A stretch of 64,000 nt of DNA from Bifidobacterium castoris (GCF_003952025.1 NZ_QXGI01000006.1:1-64000), one strand, 5' to 3'. Shown: positions 1 through 8,279, counted from the first letter of the stretch. Notes: a model not told the origin generated them from the sequence alone. Made by a program: numbers and translations.

Positions 1-114
1 CGGCGGTCACAGCCCAGGGGAGACGCCCGGTCCCATTCCGAACCCGGAAGCTAAGACCTGGCACGGCGATGGTACTGCACCCGACAGGGTGTGGGAGAGT
101 AGCACGCCGCCGCA
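1..114 (+). rRNA. 5S ribosomal RNA, 5' end cut by window edge
   Basis: The first ~114 bases match actinobacterial 5S rRNA. The conserved core GGTCCCATTCCGAACCC is at about 29-45, and the loop and stem GGTGTGGGAGAGTAG is near 88-102. The terminal stem pairs CGGCGG at positions 1-6 with CCGCCG near the 3' end, so only a few 5' bases are missing. The exact 3' end is a guess within about 3 bases. It should be the last gene of an rRNA operon lying to the left. Confidence 0.93.
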
Positions 115-128
115 CCCACACTTCACAC

Positions 129-157
129 GAAGAGCCCACCACCACGGCGGGCTCTTC
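129..157 (+). terminator. rRNA operon terminator hairpin
   Basis: GAAGAGCCCACC (129-140) pairs with GGCGGGCTCTTC (146-157), with one mismatch and a 5-base loop, 15 bases after the 5S gene. No clear T tract follows. Confidence 0.75.
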
Positions 158-232
158 CCATATCCGCACACTTTTCCCCCGACCACCAACAAACCTTCAG
201 GCTGCTTCCCCGGTCGGGGAGACGCATCTAAG

Positions 233-493
233 ATGTGCAGTATGCATTACTTCACGCCGAAACGTTGCGAGGCGACGAGCAAGATCATGTACCATGATCA
301 GCAGATCGCCTGGCAGGCCGCCGAACAGAGCCGCATCGAACGCGGCGTGGAGCTATGGGTGTACCGCTGCCAGTACTGCGGCCAGTGGCATCTGACACAT
401 CGCGATCCGGCGCTGAATCAGGCCGTGGGCCATTTCAAACGCTCGCAGAAACGGTATTCACGAAAGAAAGGGTACAAGCCTCGCCATCGGTGA
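233..493 (+). CDS. Small zinc-ribbon-like protein, function unknown
   Basis: An 86-residue basic protein. A CxxC knuckle (Cys46, Cys49) followed by His53 and His56 suggests a zinc-binding ribbon. The C-terminus is Lys/Arg rich, which suggests nucleic-acid binding. The start is the ATG at 233 (a second ATG is at 242). The reading frame runs open further upstream, but there it crosses the 5S gene and its terminator, so that part is not coding. I recognise it only as a short hypothetical protein of a kind seen in bifidobacteria; no function can be assigned. A hairpin follows the stop. Confidence 0.7.
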   Translation: MCSMHYFTPKRCEATSKIMYHDQQIAWQAAEQSRIERGVELWVYRCQYCGQWHLTHRDPALNQAVGHFKRSQKRYSRKKGYKPRHR

Positions 494-517
494 CGCGGCC
501 CGTACCCTCGTCGTTCT

Positions 518-549
518 CGTTGTGCGCAACGCCGACGTCGCGCACAACG
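518..549. terminator. Shared hairpin between convergent genes
   Basis: Perfect 10-bp arms CGTTGTGCGC (518-527) and GCGCACAACG (540-549) sit between the rightward zinc-ribbon gene and the leftward nitroreductase gene, so the hairpin could end both transcripts. There is no T tract. Confidence 0.55.
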
Positions 550-557
550 GAGATCAA

Positions 558-1334
558 TCAGCGATCCAGCTCGAAGCCCTGCTTCGCCGCATGCTCGAGG
601 CCGCGGCCCAGCACCTCACCGGCGACGGCCTTCTTCGCGATCTGCGCGTCATAGGTCGGTAGCGGCGTATTCGGATCGCGCAGATCGTAGTATTGATGCA
701 CTTCCTCGTTGAACTGCGCGATGTTGCGCATGATGAACGCGGGATCGTCATTGTAGCGGTCGTCGAAGAACTGCAGTGCGGCGCCCATGCGCGGCTTGAC
801 CTCAGGCTCCTGCGCGGGCTTGCCGATCGCCAGACCCAGCACCGGATAGGTGTACTTCGGCAGATGGAACAGTTCGATGAGCCGCGGGACATCGTTGAGT
901 ATCGAGCCGAGGATCACGCAGCCGAGGCCAAGCGCCTCCGCCGCCGTCTCCATCGCGTGCAGCGCGAGGACGGCGTCGTTCTGCGCCTGGGAGAAACGGT
1001 AGCTGTTCTTGAGCGTGAACGCGTCGGAATCGACGGCGTCGCCCTGTTCGCGGGCGATGACCATGTTGCGGTACTCGTCGAGGATGAAGACGTAGAGCGC
1101 GGGCGCCTGCGCGATGTACGGCTGCTTTGCAATCGCCGCAAGATCGTCCTTGAGGCGCTGGTCGACGACGCGGATTGCCGACCAATCGTTGAGATACTGG
1201 CTGGATGCCGCATGCTGCGCGGCGGATTCGATCGTCGCCGTCATCTCAGGCGTCAGCGGCTCGGGACGGAATGCGCGGATCGAACGACGGTTGAGCAGGA
1301 CATCGATGGTGTCGTTATGCAATAGTTCAGTCAT
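558..1334 (-). CDS. NAD(P)H-dependent nitroreductase/flavin oxidoreductase (NfsA/FRP type)
   Basis: A 258-residue cytoplasmic flavoprotein predicted to pass electrons from NAD(P)H through FMN to nitro compounds, quinones or flavins. The N-terminus carries the family signature LLNRRSIRAF (FMN phosphate contact), followed by a long helix with AAQHAASSQYLNDW, as in FRP/NfsA proteins. The C-terminal half has GLGCVILGSILND and PVLGLAIGKP, typical of the second FMN-binding stretch. The start at 1334 is chosen because the family signature begins right after it; the open frame to 1442 encodes a low-complexity lead that no homologue should have. The physiological substrate is unknown. Confidence 0.88.
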   Translation of the reverse strand: MTELLHNDTIDVLLNRRSIRAFRPEPLTPEMTATIESAAQHAASSQYLNDWSAIRVVDQRLKDDLAAIAKQPYIAQAPALYVFILDEYRNMVIAREQGDAVDSDAFTLKNSYRFSQAQNDAVLALHAMETAAEALGLGCVILGSILNDVPRLIELFHLPKYTYPVLGLAIGKPAQEPEVKPRMGAALQFFDDRYNDDPAFIMRNIAQFNEEVHQYYDLRDPNTPLPTYDAQIAKKAVAGEVLGRGLEHAAKQGFELDR

Positions 1335-1443
1335 ACCGCCATTATCCCAGACCGTCGCATAGGCGCGCGCCGGGCGTACCGACAGCGCAACGGCGCCCCA
1401 CAGATATGCAATCGCTGACCAAATGCAAAAGACACGGCGCAAG

Positions 1444-1473
1444 AAGGATCGGCGACGATCGTCGCCGATCCTT
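1444..1473 (-). terminator. 30-bp palindrome, terminator of the DUF4235 gene
   Basis: A perfect palindrome with arms AAGGATCGGCGACGA and its complement lies 8 bases downstream of the stop of the leftward gene at 1481. It also sits just upstream of the nitroreductase start and may insulate the two genes. Confidence 0.65.
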
Positions 1474-1480
1474 CATCGTC

Positions 1481-1918
1481 TTAGTCGCGTTTGCGCTGCA
1501 GCCGCGTGATGATCTTCTGCACGCCCTTCGTCGAGACGTCGGTCAGCAAGGTGCCGAAGGCCGCTGAGGCGGCCGCGAACAGCATGCCCATGATGAGTCC
1601 CTGCTGTCTGTCCTGCGCGTCGTCGTCAGGGCTTGGATGGATCTTCGCGACGACCAGGTTCCATACGGAGCTGAACACCTTGCCTCCAATGAGACCAACG
1701 GCGGCCGGGAAGGCCATGCGGAAGACCTTGTCGCCGAGCGTATCCGGATCGGTCGTGCGGGCTTCGCGCATGGCCGTGACTTTGTCGTTCACCCGGTTCA
1801 GCGTTGCGACCGTCTTGTCCGTCGTCGCGTCGAGATCGGTGCGTTCGCCGGCGACGGCGTTCGTCGCGGCGGTGAGTTTGGCGCCCGTGGACGCCGATTC
1901 GTGCTGATGCTTGTCCAT
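1481..1918 (-). CDS. DUF4235-type small membrane protein
   Basis: A 145-residue protein. Residues 1-60 are polar and probably helical. They are followed by a hydrophobic segment (about 69-92, FPAAVGLIGGKVFSSVWNLV), a charged loop PSPDDDAQD and a second hydrophobic helix (GLIMGMLFAAASAAFGTLL). It ends in a basic tail. This two-helix layout fits the DUF4235 family of actinobacterial membrane proteins, whose function is not known. The start at 1918 removes an Arg-rich lead present in the longer open frame. The upstream region is short and shared with the divergent histidine phosphatase gene. Confidence 0.72.
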   Translation of the reverse strand: MDKHQHESASTGAKLTAATNAVAGERTDLDATTDKTVATLNRVNDKVTAMREARTTDPDTLGDKVFRMAFPAAVGLIGGKVFSSVWNLVVAKIHPSPDDDAQDRQQGLIMGMLFAAASAAFGTLLTDVSTKGVQKIITRLQRKRD

Positions 1919-2023
1919 ACTGCACCAGTGTATGCCATCATCGATCCGAAGCCGTCGTCCCGCGCCGTGCGAACATACCCGCCGCCGCGCACGGTGTGGG
2001 CGCACCTTCTTCAGACGGCACGA

Positions 2024-2036
2024 TACAGTGGGCGTA
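2024..2036 (+). promoter_or_regulatory. Candidate -10 element giving a leaderless transcript
   Basis: TACAGT (2024-2029) resembles a sigma-A -10 element and ends 6 bases before the ATG at 2036. Transcription would therefore begin at or next to the start codon. No Shine-Dalgarno sequence precedes either candidate ATG (2036, 2051). This is an inference from spacing only. Confidence 0.4.
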
Positions 2037-2731
2037 TGCAGAATTCAACGATGAATGATCACGCGAAGCGGTACGGCACGCTCGTGCTGCTCCGCCATGG
2101 GCAGACACGATGGAGCGAATCCGGTCAATACACCGGTCGCACGAACATCCCCCTCACTGACATCGGCATGCAGCAGGCACGTGACGCCGGCGCGCGTCTG
2201 CGCACGCTGTTCCCGGACGGTTTCGCCGATGGCGACGTCTATTGCTCCGATCTGCAGCGTGCGATGACGACGGCGCGCGAAGCAGGATTCGCGTCGCCGA
2301 CCCTCACCGCCGACCTCGAGGAGTGGGACTACGGCCGCGCCGAGGGACGCACGCGTGCGGAACTCTTCGCCGCACTCGGCGAGGAATGGGATATCTGGTC
2401 GCAGGGGCCGACGGCGCTCGCCGAGCATCTCGCCGGCGAACGCGTCGAGGTCTTCCCCGACGGCCAACAGATCACGATCGTCAATGGGCCGGGTGAACGC
2501 ATCGAGGAGGCGGCGCAACGTGCGCGCCGCGTCATCGATCAGGCGACGCCGGCGCTGGAAGCCGGCCGCGACGTGCTCTGCGTCGCACATGCACACATCC
2601 TGCGCATCCTGACGACGCAATGGCTCGGCATGGAGCCGCGATTCGGCCGTCATCTCAAACTCGACACCGCGCACATCTGCGCGCTGTCCGTCTACAAAGG
2701 CGATCACGTGATCTGGATGTGGAACGTCTGA
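2036..2731 (+). CDS. Histidine phosphatase (phosphoglycerate mutase-like)
   Basis: A 231-residue protein of the histidine phosphatase superfamily. The catalytic RHG motif is at residues 20-22 (LLRHGQTRWS); the acidic proton donor lies in DLEEWDYGRAEG, and the second catalytic His in CVAHAHILRIL. Members transfer or remove phosphate through a phospho-His intermediate. The sequence after the RHG motif (GQYTGRTNIPLTDIG) resembles the cofactor-dependent mutase/broad phosphatase branch. Its length matches single-domain phosphatases. The substrate cannot be read from sequence. ATG 2051 is an alternative start. It is divergent from the DUF4235 gene. Confidence 0.85.
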   Translation: MQNSTMNDHAKRYGTLVLLRHGQTRWSESGQYTGRTNIPLTDIGMQQARDAGARLRTLFPDGFADGDVYCSDLQRAMTTAREAGFASPTLTADLEEWDYGRAEGRTRAELFAALGEEWDIWSQGPTALAEHLAGERVEVFPDGQQITIVNGPGERIEEAAQRARRVIDQATPALEAGRDVLCVAHAHILRILTTQWLGMEPRFGRHLKLDTAHICALSVYKGDHVIWMWNV

Positions 2732-2778
2732 GCGGACGGACGGCGCGCAAACGCACGGCGTCGTAACGGCGGCGCGGA

Positions 2779-4545
2779 TTAGATGCGCATCCACACGGCG
2801 GCGTCGACCGGCAGCGCATAGCCGTCGAAATCCGTCGAACGCAGCACGATGTCGCCATGCGGCAGGTCGACGGGAGCGGGCCCGAAGTTGACGATGCAGG
2901 CGAAGCGGTCGCCGTCGCCGCCGGCAACCGGGCGCGCATACGCGATCACGTCGGACCCGTGAGGATCGAGGACGCCGTCGTCGAGCCACGCGAGCGACAG
3001 GTCGCCGGTCGGCGTCAGATGGTCCTGCCGCCAATGCAGCGCACGACGGTAGAGATTGAGCATCGATCCGTCATCGGCGTCCTCCGCATCGGCCGCATAG
3101 GCGGCGTACCACAGCGGCTGAGGCAGATGCGGGTCGGCGGGGGCGGACCCGTCGGCCCGCGCCGACGAAAAACCGAAGGAGGCGCCGGTGCCGAACTCGC
3201 GATTCCAGTCGGCGGGGCGCGGACGGTCGGCGGCGACCCACGGCAGCGGCACACGGCAGCCGTCGCGGCCCTTCTGCGCGTCGCCATGGTCGGTGTTGAA
3301 CGCAACCGGATCCTCGAGACGATTCCACGGAATCGTCGCGACTTCCGGCAGCCCCAACTCCTCGCCCTCATATACATAGACGGACCCCGGCAGTCCCAGC
3401 TCCATCAGGATCGCCGCGCGCGCCCTGCGGGCGCCGAGCTCGCGGTCCTCGGGATAGGTGGTGCCGGAACGCAGCAGCCAGTCGTTCGCGAGGACATGGT
3501 AGCTGTTCATGCGCACCTGCGGCAGTGCGTAGCGGCTCGCATGACGGCAGACATCGTGGTTGCTCATGACCCATGTCGTCGTCGACTTCGCCTCATCGGC
3601 GCTCGCGAGCCCCTCGACGATCGCCGTGCGGAACTCGTCGGCGAACCAGTCGGCCTTCGCGAACTCGAAATTGAAGACCTGCCCAAGCTCGTTCTTCGAC
3701 GCGTACAGATGCTGATGCTCCGGCACAACCCAGGCCTCGCCGACGGCGAAGCGCGGCGGGTCGTATTCGTTGAAGACGGCGTTCCATTCACGGTAGATGT
3801 CATGTACCTCGGGGCGGTCCCACAGCGGGTGGCCGCCATCATGCGACTGGTCGCCGCCGACCGTCCAGCGCTCAAGCTCCTTGAGCGGACGGGAATCGAG
3901 GTCCTTTGCCAGACCGTGTGCCACGTCGATGCGGAAGCCGTCGACCCCGCGGTCGGACCAGAAGCGCAGCGTGCGCTTGAAGTCGTCGTGCACGTCCTGG
4001 TTCTTCCAGTTGAGGTCCGGCTGTTCCTTCGTGAACAGGTGGAGGTACCATTCGCCGCCGCCGACGGGCTCCCATGCGGGGCCGCCGAACAACGACTGCC
4101 AGTTGTTCGGCGGCAGCTCGCCATGTTCGCCTTCGCCGCGGCGGAAGATGTAACGGTCGCGCTCAGCGGAGCCGGGCGCGGCGGCGAGGGCGGCCTGGAA
4201 CCATGGATGCAGATCCGAGGTATGGTTCGGGACGATGTCGACGATCACCTTGAGCCCGGCCTTGTGGGCGGCCTCGAGCATCGCGTCGAAATCGTCGAGC
4301 GTGCCCAGGCGCGGATCGACGTCGCGGTAGTCGATGACGTCGTAACCTCCGTCGGCGAGCTCGGATGGGTAGAACGGGGACAGCCAGACGGCGTCCACGC
4401 CGAGTTCCTTGAGATAGCCCATCTGCGCGGTGATGCCGGCGATGTCGCCGAGGCCGTCGCCGTTCGCGTCGCGGAAGCTGCGGGGATAGACCTGATAGAC
4501 GACGGCCTGCTTCCACCAGTCATCGTGGGTGTTGTTGAGGGTCAT
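2779..4545 (-). CDS. GH13 alpha-glucosidase (oligo-1,6-glucosidase type)
   Basis: A 588-residue intracellular enzyme that releases glucose from the non-reducing end of alpha-glucosides. It opens with WWKQAVVYQVYPRSF, the hallmark of the GH13 oligo-1,6-glucosidase/alpha-glucosidase group. The conserved GH13 regions are present: DIVPNHTSDLHPWF, the nucleophile Asp207 in GFRIDVAHG, the acid/base Glu270 in FAVGEAWV, and the transition-state stabiliser Asp331 in MSNHDV. There is no signal peptide. The start at 4545 has a good ribosome site (GGAAAGGAA just upstream); the longer frame crosses the promoter region. It is divergent from a sugar-binding protein gene and is probably under LacI control. 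Whether alpha-1,4 or alpha-1,6 links are preferred is not decided. Confidence 0.93.
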   Translation of the reverse strand: MTLNNTHDDWWKQAVVYQVYPRSFRDANGDGLGDIAGITAQMGYLKELGVDAVWLSPFYPSELADGGYDVIDYRDVDPRLGTLDDFDAMLEAAHKAGLKVIVDIVPNHTSDLHPWFQAALAAAPGSAERDRYIFRRGEGEHGELPPNNWQSLFGGPAWEPVGGGEWYLHLFTKEQPDLNWKNQDVHDDFKRTLRFWSDRGVDGFRIDVAHGLAKDLDSRPLKELERWTVGGDQSHDGGHPLWDRPEVHDIYREWNAVFNEYDPPRFAVGEAWVVPEHQHLYASKNELGQVFNFEFAKADWFADEFRTAIVEGLASADEAKSTTTWVMSNHDVCRHASRYALPQVRMNSYHVLANDWLLRSGTTYPEDRELGARRARAAILMELGLPGSVYVYEGEELGLPEVATIPWNRLEDPVAFNTDHGDAQKGRDGCRVPLPWVAADRPRPADWNREFGTGASFGFSSARADGSAPADPHLPQPLWYAAYAADAEDADDGSMLNLYRRALHWRQDHLTPTGDLSLAWLDDGVLDPHGSDVIAYARPVAGGDGDRFACIVNFGPAPVDLPHGDIVLRSTDFDGYALPVDAAVWMRI

Positions 4546-4647
4546 GACGTTCCTTTCCCGACGGCATGCGACCTGCGCGTATGCCTCGCCATGGATGTTT
4601 GCGCGGCGTGCGCGACGATGTTGTCCGGGCACGCATTGCTGCGCGCA

Positions 4648-4653
4648 ATTATA
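4648..4653 (-). promoter_or_regulatory. -10 element of the alpha-glucosidase gene
   Basis: A perfect TATAAT on the minus strand about 100 bases upstream of the start at 4545. No good -35 is seen at 16-18 bases, so an activator may be needed. Confidence 0.45.
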
Positions 4654-4885
4654 TTCCTCGGTGAAGGAATACGCGCGCGGCATGACGGCGGTCGGCCTCG
4701 GAAGGTATGGCGCCCGGACCACGCTTCGGGGGCGTCGCGCAGACCGATGCGGGCCGCGCGCGATGATGTGCGGGGCTCTCGCGGGGAGGGGCCGCGCTTT
4801 GGTGCGCCGATGCGGCGCAGAGCGCCCCGATATATCGGCTATGAGCGGGGCATACGGGCAGTGCGGACCGGATGGGCGTGTCATT

Positions 4886-4899
4886 AGCAAACGCTTTCA
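4886..4899. promoter_or_regulatory. LacI-family operator
   Basis: AGCAAAC|GCTTTCA matches 13 of 14 bases of the reverse complement of the operator in front of malQ (13367-13380). Both have the central CG typical of LacI/CcpA-family sites. A LacI regulator encoded at 6916 or 23301 is the likely ligand. Confidence 0.6.
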
Positions 4900-4969
4900 T
4901 CAGCGGTGAAACACCGTGAAACAGTGGAAAAGCGGTATTTTTGCGGTTTGGGTCCTGACGAAATCGAAG

Positions 4970-4992
4970 GGCACGCCGCCATTCGGCGTGCC
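4970..4992 (+). other. Leader hairpin upstream of the sugar-binding protein gene
   Basis: GGCACGCCG (4970-4978) and CGGCGTGCC (4984-4992) form a perfect 9-bp stem with a 5-base loop, about 125 bases upstream of the start codon. It could be a leftover terminator or a leader structure. Confidence 0.45.
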
Positions 4993-5118
4993 TACGTTTG
5001 CACTTTTTGCATTTATGGTGCACAATGGTCGATGAAAGAAGTTGTCGAGGAAAGAGACTTCTTAACGTGCACCGTGAGGGTGCAGCGCCCGGCAGGGCGT
5101 ACAGAGAAAGGTTCGAAG

Positions 5119-6444
5119 ATGAATCGTACGATGAAGACAACCGTGGGTCTGCTCGCTGCGGCCGCTATGGTCGTTCCGCTCGCTGCGTGCGGTGGAAACT
5201 CCAGCTCCTCCGGAGACGGCAAGGGCAGCGTATACTTCCTGAACTTCAAGCCGGAAGCCGCGGACCAGTGGACCGCGCTCGCCGCGCAGTATGAGAAGGA
5301 GAAGGGCGTCAAGGTCAAGGTCCAGACGGCCGCCTCCGGCACCTACGAGCAGCAGCTCAAGTCCGAGCTCGCCAAGAGCGAGGCCCCGACGATCTTCCAG
5401 GTCAACGGCCCGGTCGGCTACCAGAGCTGGAAGGGCTATACCGCGGACCTCAAGGACACCGCGATCTACAAGGACATGAACGACCAGAGCCTCGCGCTCA
5501 CCGACGGTGACAAGATCGTCGGCGTGCCGTACGTCATCGAGTCCTACGGCATCATCTACAACAAGGACATCGTCGCGAAGTACGCCGCGCTTGACGGCGC
5601 CGTCATCAAGTCCGCCGATGAGATCAAGGACTTCGACACGCTGAAGAAGGTCGCCGACGACATGCAGAAGCGCAAGGATGACCTCGGCATCGAGGGCGCC
5701 TTCACGTCGGCCGGTTTCGATTCCAGCTCCGACTGGCGCTTCAAGACGCATCTGGCGAACATCCCGCTGTACTATCAGTTCGAGAAGGACGACATCACCG
5801 CTCCGCCGGCGTCCATCAAGGACATGTACATGGACAACTTCAAGAACATCTTCGACCTGTACATCACCGATTCCACGACCGAGAAGACCCAGCTGAGCTC
5901 GAAGACCGGCGATGACGCGAACTCCGAGTTCGCGCTCGGCAAGGCCGCCTTCTACCAGAACGGCACCTGGGCGTGGAGCGATCTGCAGAAGGCCGGCATG
6001 GAGGATTCCTCCGTCGGCATGCTCCCGATCTACATCGGCGTCGACGACAAGACCGAGGGCCTCGCGACCGGCTCCGAGAACTACTGGTGCATCAATTCGA
6101 AGGCGTCCGAAGCCGACCAGAAGGCCTCGGAGGAGTTCCTCGAGTGGGTCATCACCTCCGATGCCGGCAAGAAGGCGATGAGCGAGGACATGGGCTTCAC
6201 CACGCCGTTCTCGACCTTCAACGACGTCAAGACCTCGAACCCGCTGATCGCTGATGCGAACGCCAGCATCCAGGACAAGGATCTGACGCAGGTCGCTTGG
6301 GACTTCTCGATGATGCCGTCCGAGGAGTACAAGAACGTCCTCGGCCAGGCGATGCTCGCCTACGCACAGGGCACCGGCGACTGGAACGCCGTCGTGGACG
6401 CCTTCGTCAACAACTGGGCGACCGAGTATCAGGCGACGCACTGA
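5119..6444 (+). CDS. ABC sugar transporter solute-binding lipoprotein
   Basis: A 441-residue lipoprotein: basic N-terminus, hydrophobic signal and lipobox LAAC with the lipidated Cys at residue 24, followed by a Ser/Gly linker. The mature part has the extracellular solute-binding protein family 1 fold (YEKEKGVKVKVQTAASGTYE near the N-terminus). It captures a sugar, probably an alpha-glucoside given its neighbours, for the permeases at 8280 and 9131. The start at 5119 follows AGAGAAAGG. The gene is separated from its permeases by a divergent LacI gene. No ATPase gene is nearby, so a shared MsmK-like ATPase is expected. Confidence 0.92.
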   Translation: MNRTMKTTVGLLAAAAMVVPLAACGGNSSSSGDGKGSVYFLNFKPEAADQWTALAAQYEKEKGVKVKVQTAASGTYEQQLKSELAKSEAPTIFQVNGPVGYQSWKGYTADLKDTAIYKDMNDQSLALTDGDKIVGVPYVIESYGIIYNKDIVAKYAALDGAVIKSADEIKDFDTLKKVADDMQKRKDDLGIEGAFTSAGFDSSSDWRFKTHLANIPLYYQFEKDDITAPPASIKDMYMDNFKNIFDLYITDSTTEKTQLSSKTGDDANSEFALGKAAFYQNGTWAWSDLQKAGMEDSSVGMLPIYIGVDDKTEGLATGSENYWCINSKASEADQKASEEFLEWVITSDAGKKAMSEDMGFTTPFSTFNDVKTSNPLIADANASIQDKDLTQVAWDFSMMPSEEYKNVLGQAMLAYAQGTGDWNAVVDAFVNNWATEYQATH

Positions 6445-6450
6445 GTTGAT

Positions 6451-6478
6451 GGGACGGCCGCAGTCCCGCGGCCGTCCC
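6451..6478 (+). terminator. Hairpin after the sugar-binding protein gene
   Basis: GGGACGGCCGC (6451-6461) and GCGGCCGTCCC (6468-6478) form an 11-bp perfect stem, 6 bases after the stop codon. There is no T tract. Confidence 0.7.
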
Positions 6479-6683
6479 GGTTCATCGGGGGTGATCCTCC
6501 GATGAACGCGCCGCATACGACAACTGAACAACGTATAACCGAACAACGTCGCATGGCCGCACTTCTCTGACGTGCGGACGCCCGCACGGGCGGCGGCTTC
6601 CGCATGGCGGCCTCGCGACTGCCCCCGACCGTGGTCGGCGATAACTGAATACCGCTTTTCTTTTCTTCCTCTGGATTCTTCTG

Positions 6684-6726
6684 CGCAAACGTGGGACGTC
6701 GCATCGTGCGGCGTCCCACGTTTGCG
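6684..6726 (+). terminator. Long hairpin with T tract
   Basis: A 15-bp perfect stem (6684-6698 with 6712-6726; arm CGCAAACGTGGGACG), extended inward by four more pairs including one G-U, is followed by TTTT at 6727-6730. It is probably a second, stronger stop for rightward transcription. Confidence 0.6.
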
Positions 6727-6734
6727 TTTTGCGG

Positions 6735-6780
6735 GCATATCCCGCTGTGCTCCGACGATGCGGGGCGCAGCGGGATATGC
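6735..6780. repeat. Inverted repeat, 13-bp arms
   Basis: GCATATCCCGCTG (6735-6747) and its exact complement (6768-6780) enclose a 20-base loop. It lies between two terminators; its role is unknown. Confidence 0.5.
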
Positions 6781-6862
6781 GCCCTGGGCGGTTGCGTGCG
6801 GCGGCCAAGGCGTGTTCGCTGCGGACGGTATCGGCGCGGGAGGGGACGATGGCGCGACGGAA

Positions 6863-6891
6863 AAGGCCACGATGATGTTCATCGTGGCCTT
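6863..6891 (-). terminator. Intrinsic terminator of the LacI gene
   Basis: AAGGCCACGATGA and its complement form a 13-bp perfect stem with a 3-base loop. Read leftward it continues into a short T run. It lies 25 bases after the LacI stop. Confidence 0.8.
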
Positions 6892-6915
6892 ATGCGCTGG
6901 GGGATAGATGCCCCA

Positions 6916-7932
6916 TCACGGACGCGGCGTGGCCGGGCCGGTCGACGAGCGGATGACGAGCCGCGCCGGTTCGGTGACGTACAGCTGCTCGGGCGTCTCG
7001 CCGTCGATGAGCGCGAGCGTCATCTCGGCGGCCTTGCGCGCCATGCGCACCGGGTCCTGCGCGATCGTCGTCAGGCCGATGTCGCTGGCGTAGGTGCTGT
7101 TGTCGTAGCCGATGACGGAGATGCGCCCGGGCACCGAGAAACCGCCGCGCATCAGCTGGAAGATGAGCGGGATCGCGATGCCGTCCTCCTGGCAGGCGAC
7201 GGCCGTCGGCATGCGTTCGAGGCTGAGCAGCTGGGTGACGACCTCGGCGATGCGGTTCTCCGATTCCTCGGCGACGATGACGTGCGGCGAGACACCGGCA
7301 TGGCTGCAGCATTCGATGAACGAGTCGAAGCGTTGCTGCACGCTGAAATGCAGCGAGACGTCGCGGTTGGAGCGCACATAGGCGATGTCGCGGTGGCCGA
7401 GGGCGATGAGATGGCGCGCGGCGAGGATCGATCCCTGCTCGTCGTCGATGTTCACCGACGCCGAGAAGCCGCGTTCCTGGGGCAGCACCGAGTTGATGCC
7501 GATGATCGGCACATGGATCGAGTTGAGCTGGGCGATCTCCTGGCTGTCGATGTCGAAGGAGACGACGATGACGGCGTCCGCGTTGCGGCGCACCGGCAGC
7601 ATCTCGAAGAACTCCTTGCGCTCCTCGATGCTCGAGATCTGGAAGATCGACAGGTCGTAGCCCTCGGCATGCAGCACCTGGTTGAGCCCTTCGATGACGG
7701 ATGCGCTGAACCACAGCCGCAGATGGTCGCTCACGAGCAGCGCGATGCGCAATGCGCGGCCGGTCTTCAGCGCGACCGCCGAGCGGGAGGTCGAGAAATT
7801 GAGCTCCTCGGCGATGTGCAGCACCTTCTCGCGGGTGGCCTTCGAAACCAGCTCCGGGCGCGTGAAGGAACGCGACACCGTGGATATCGATACGTTGGCG
7901 GCGCGCGCAACGTCCTGGATGCTTGTGCTCAT
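6916..7932 (-). CDS. LacI-family transcriptional regulator (alpha-glucan locus)
   Basis: A 338-residue repressor. Its helix-turn-helix at residues 4-30 (IQDVARAANVSISTVSRSF) is followed by the hinge and a periplasmic-binding-like effector domain from about residue 60 (RIALLVSD, then VPIIGINSV and ISVIGYDNSTYASD). It starts at 7932 with AAGGAG upstream. Two palindromic LacI sites (7980-7993 and 8006-8019) lie next to its own start and a third covers the promoter of the divergent permease genes, so autoregulation and control of the transporter are likely. The second LacI at 23301 is similar in the HTH (VSISTVSRAFTRPELVS), so both may read the same sites. The effector sugar is not known. Confidence 0.93.
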   Translation of the reverse strand: MSTSIQDVARAANVSISTVSRSFTRPELVSKATREKVLHIAEELNFSTSRSAVALKTGRALRIALLVSDHLRLWFSASVIEGLNQVLHAEGYDLSIFQISSIEERKEFFEMLPVRRNADAVIVVSFDIDSQEIAQLNSIHVPIIGINSVLPQERGFSASVNIDDEQGSILAARHLIALGHRDIAYVRSNRDVSLHFSVQQRFDSFIECCSHAGVSPHVIVAEESENRIAEVVTQLLSLERMPTAVACQEDGIAIPLIFQLMRGGFSVPGRISVIGYDNSTYASDIGLTTIAQDPVRMARKAAEMTLALIDGETPEQLYVTEPARLVIRSSTGPATPRP

Positions 7933-7979
7933 CTCGGCTCCTTCGGCATTGAAGAACGATTCGGTGACGGTGACCGATG

Positions 7980-7993
7980 TGCAAACGTTTGTG
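7980..7993. promoter_or_regulatory. LacI-family operator
   Basis: TGCAAAC|GTTTGTG is a near-perfect palindrome with central CG, 47 bases upstream of the LacI start codon. Confidence 0.7.
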
Positions 7994-8005
7994 CAAGGTG
8001 GATTT

Positions 8006-8019
8006 CACAAACGTTTGCA
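8006..8019. promoter_or_regulatory. LacI-family operator
   Basis: CACAAAC|GTTTGCA has its centre 26 bases from that of the 7980 site. A minus-strand TATACT (8019-8024) abuts it and may be the -10 of the LacI gene, without a good -35. Confidence 0.65.
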
Positions 8020-8118
8020 GTATATCATGCTCTGGCAAGAACGGCGAACTTCCAGTGATTCATCATCGGAAATCAGCGGATGGGCGCCGCAGGTGGCCTT
8101 GTTCGAGACACGCAAAAA

Positions 8119-8156
8119 TGTAAACGTTTGACAGCGCTCTGCTTCGCTGTTATATT
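8119..8156 (+). promoter_or_regulatory. Permease operon promoter with overlapping LacI operator
   Basis: TTGACA (8128-8133), a 17-base spacer and TATATT (8151-8156) form a near-consensus sigma-A promoter. TGTAAAC|GTTTGAC (8119-8132) covers the -35, so bound LacI would block polymerase. The transcript leader is about 115 bases. Confidence 0.8.
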
Positions 8157-8279
8157 GGGCACTGTCATCCGCATGGCCGGAGGCGAGGACGTGCCGGTGC
8201 AGCCGGGGCCGCCGAAGGCAAGGGATAGAGCGCATACGCAGGAGTATGCATAGGAAAGAACGAGGAAAGTAGGCATACT

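Larger units (their letters stand above)
4546..5118. other. Divergent control region, alpha-glucosidase / sugar-binding protein
   Basis: A 573-base gene-free stretch. It holds a consensus -10 (TATAAT) for the leftward gene, a LacI-type operator (4886-4899), a hairpin (4970-4992), and two further small hairpins near 5069-5102 in the leader of the rightward gene. I could not find a convincing -35/-10 pair for the rightward gene; TTTGCA near 4997 is a weak candidate. Confidence 0.6.
6445..6915. other. Gene-free stretch with four hairpins
   Basis: Nothing between the solute-binding protein and LacI genes looks coding. The stretch contains four strong inverted repeats, listed separately. Two short direct copies of GAACAACGT lie near 6526-6559. 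Confidence 0.6.

Noticed and set aside
2857-4887. Long open frame on the strand opposite the alpha-glucosidase
   Set aside because: It mirrors the GH13 gene codon by codon in high-GC DNA, has low-complexity Arg/Val/Gly composition and no family motif.
4920-5118. Riboswitch upstream of the sugar-binding protein gene
   Set aside because: The hairpins are simple and do not match a riboswitch core that I know.
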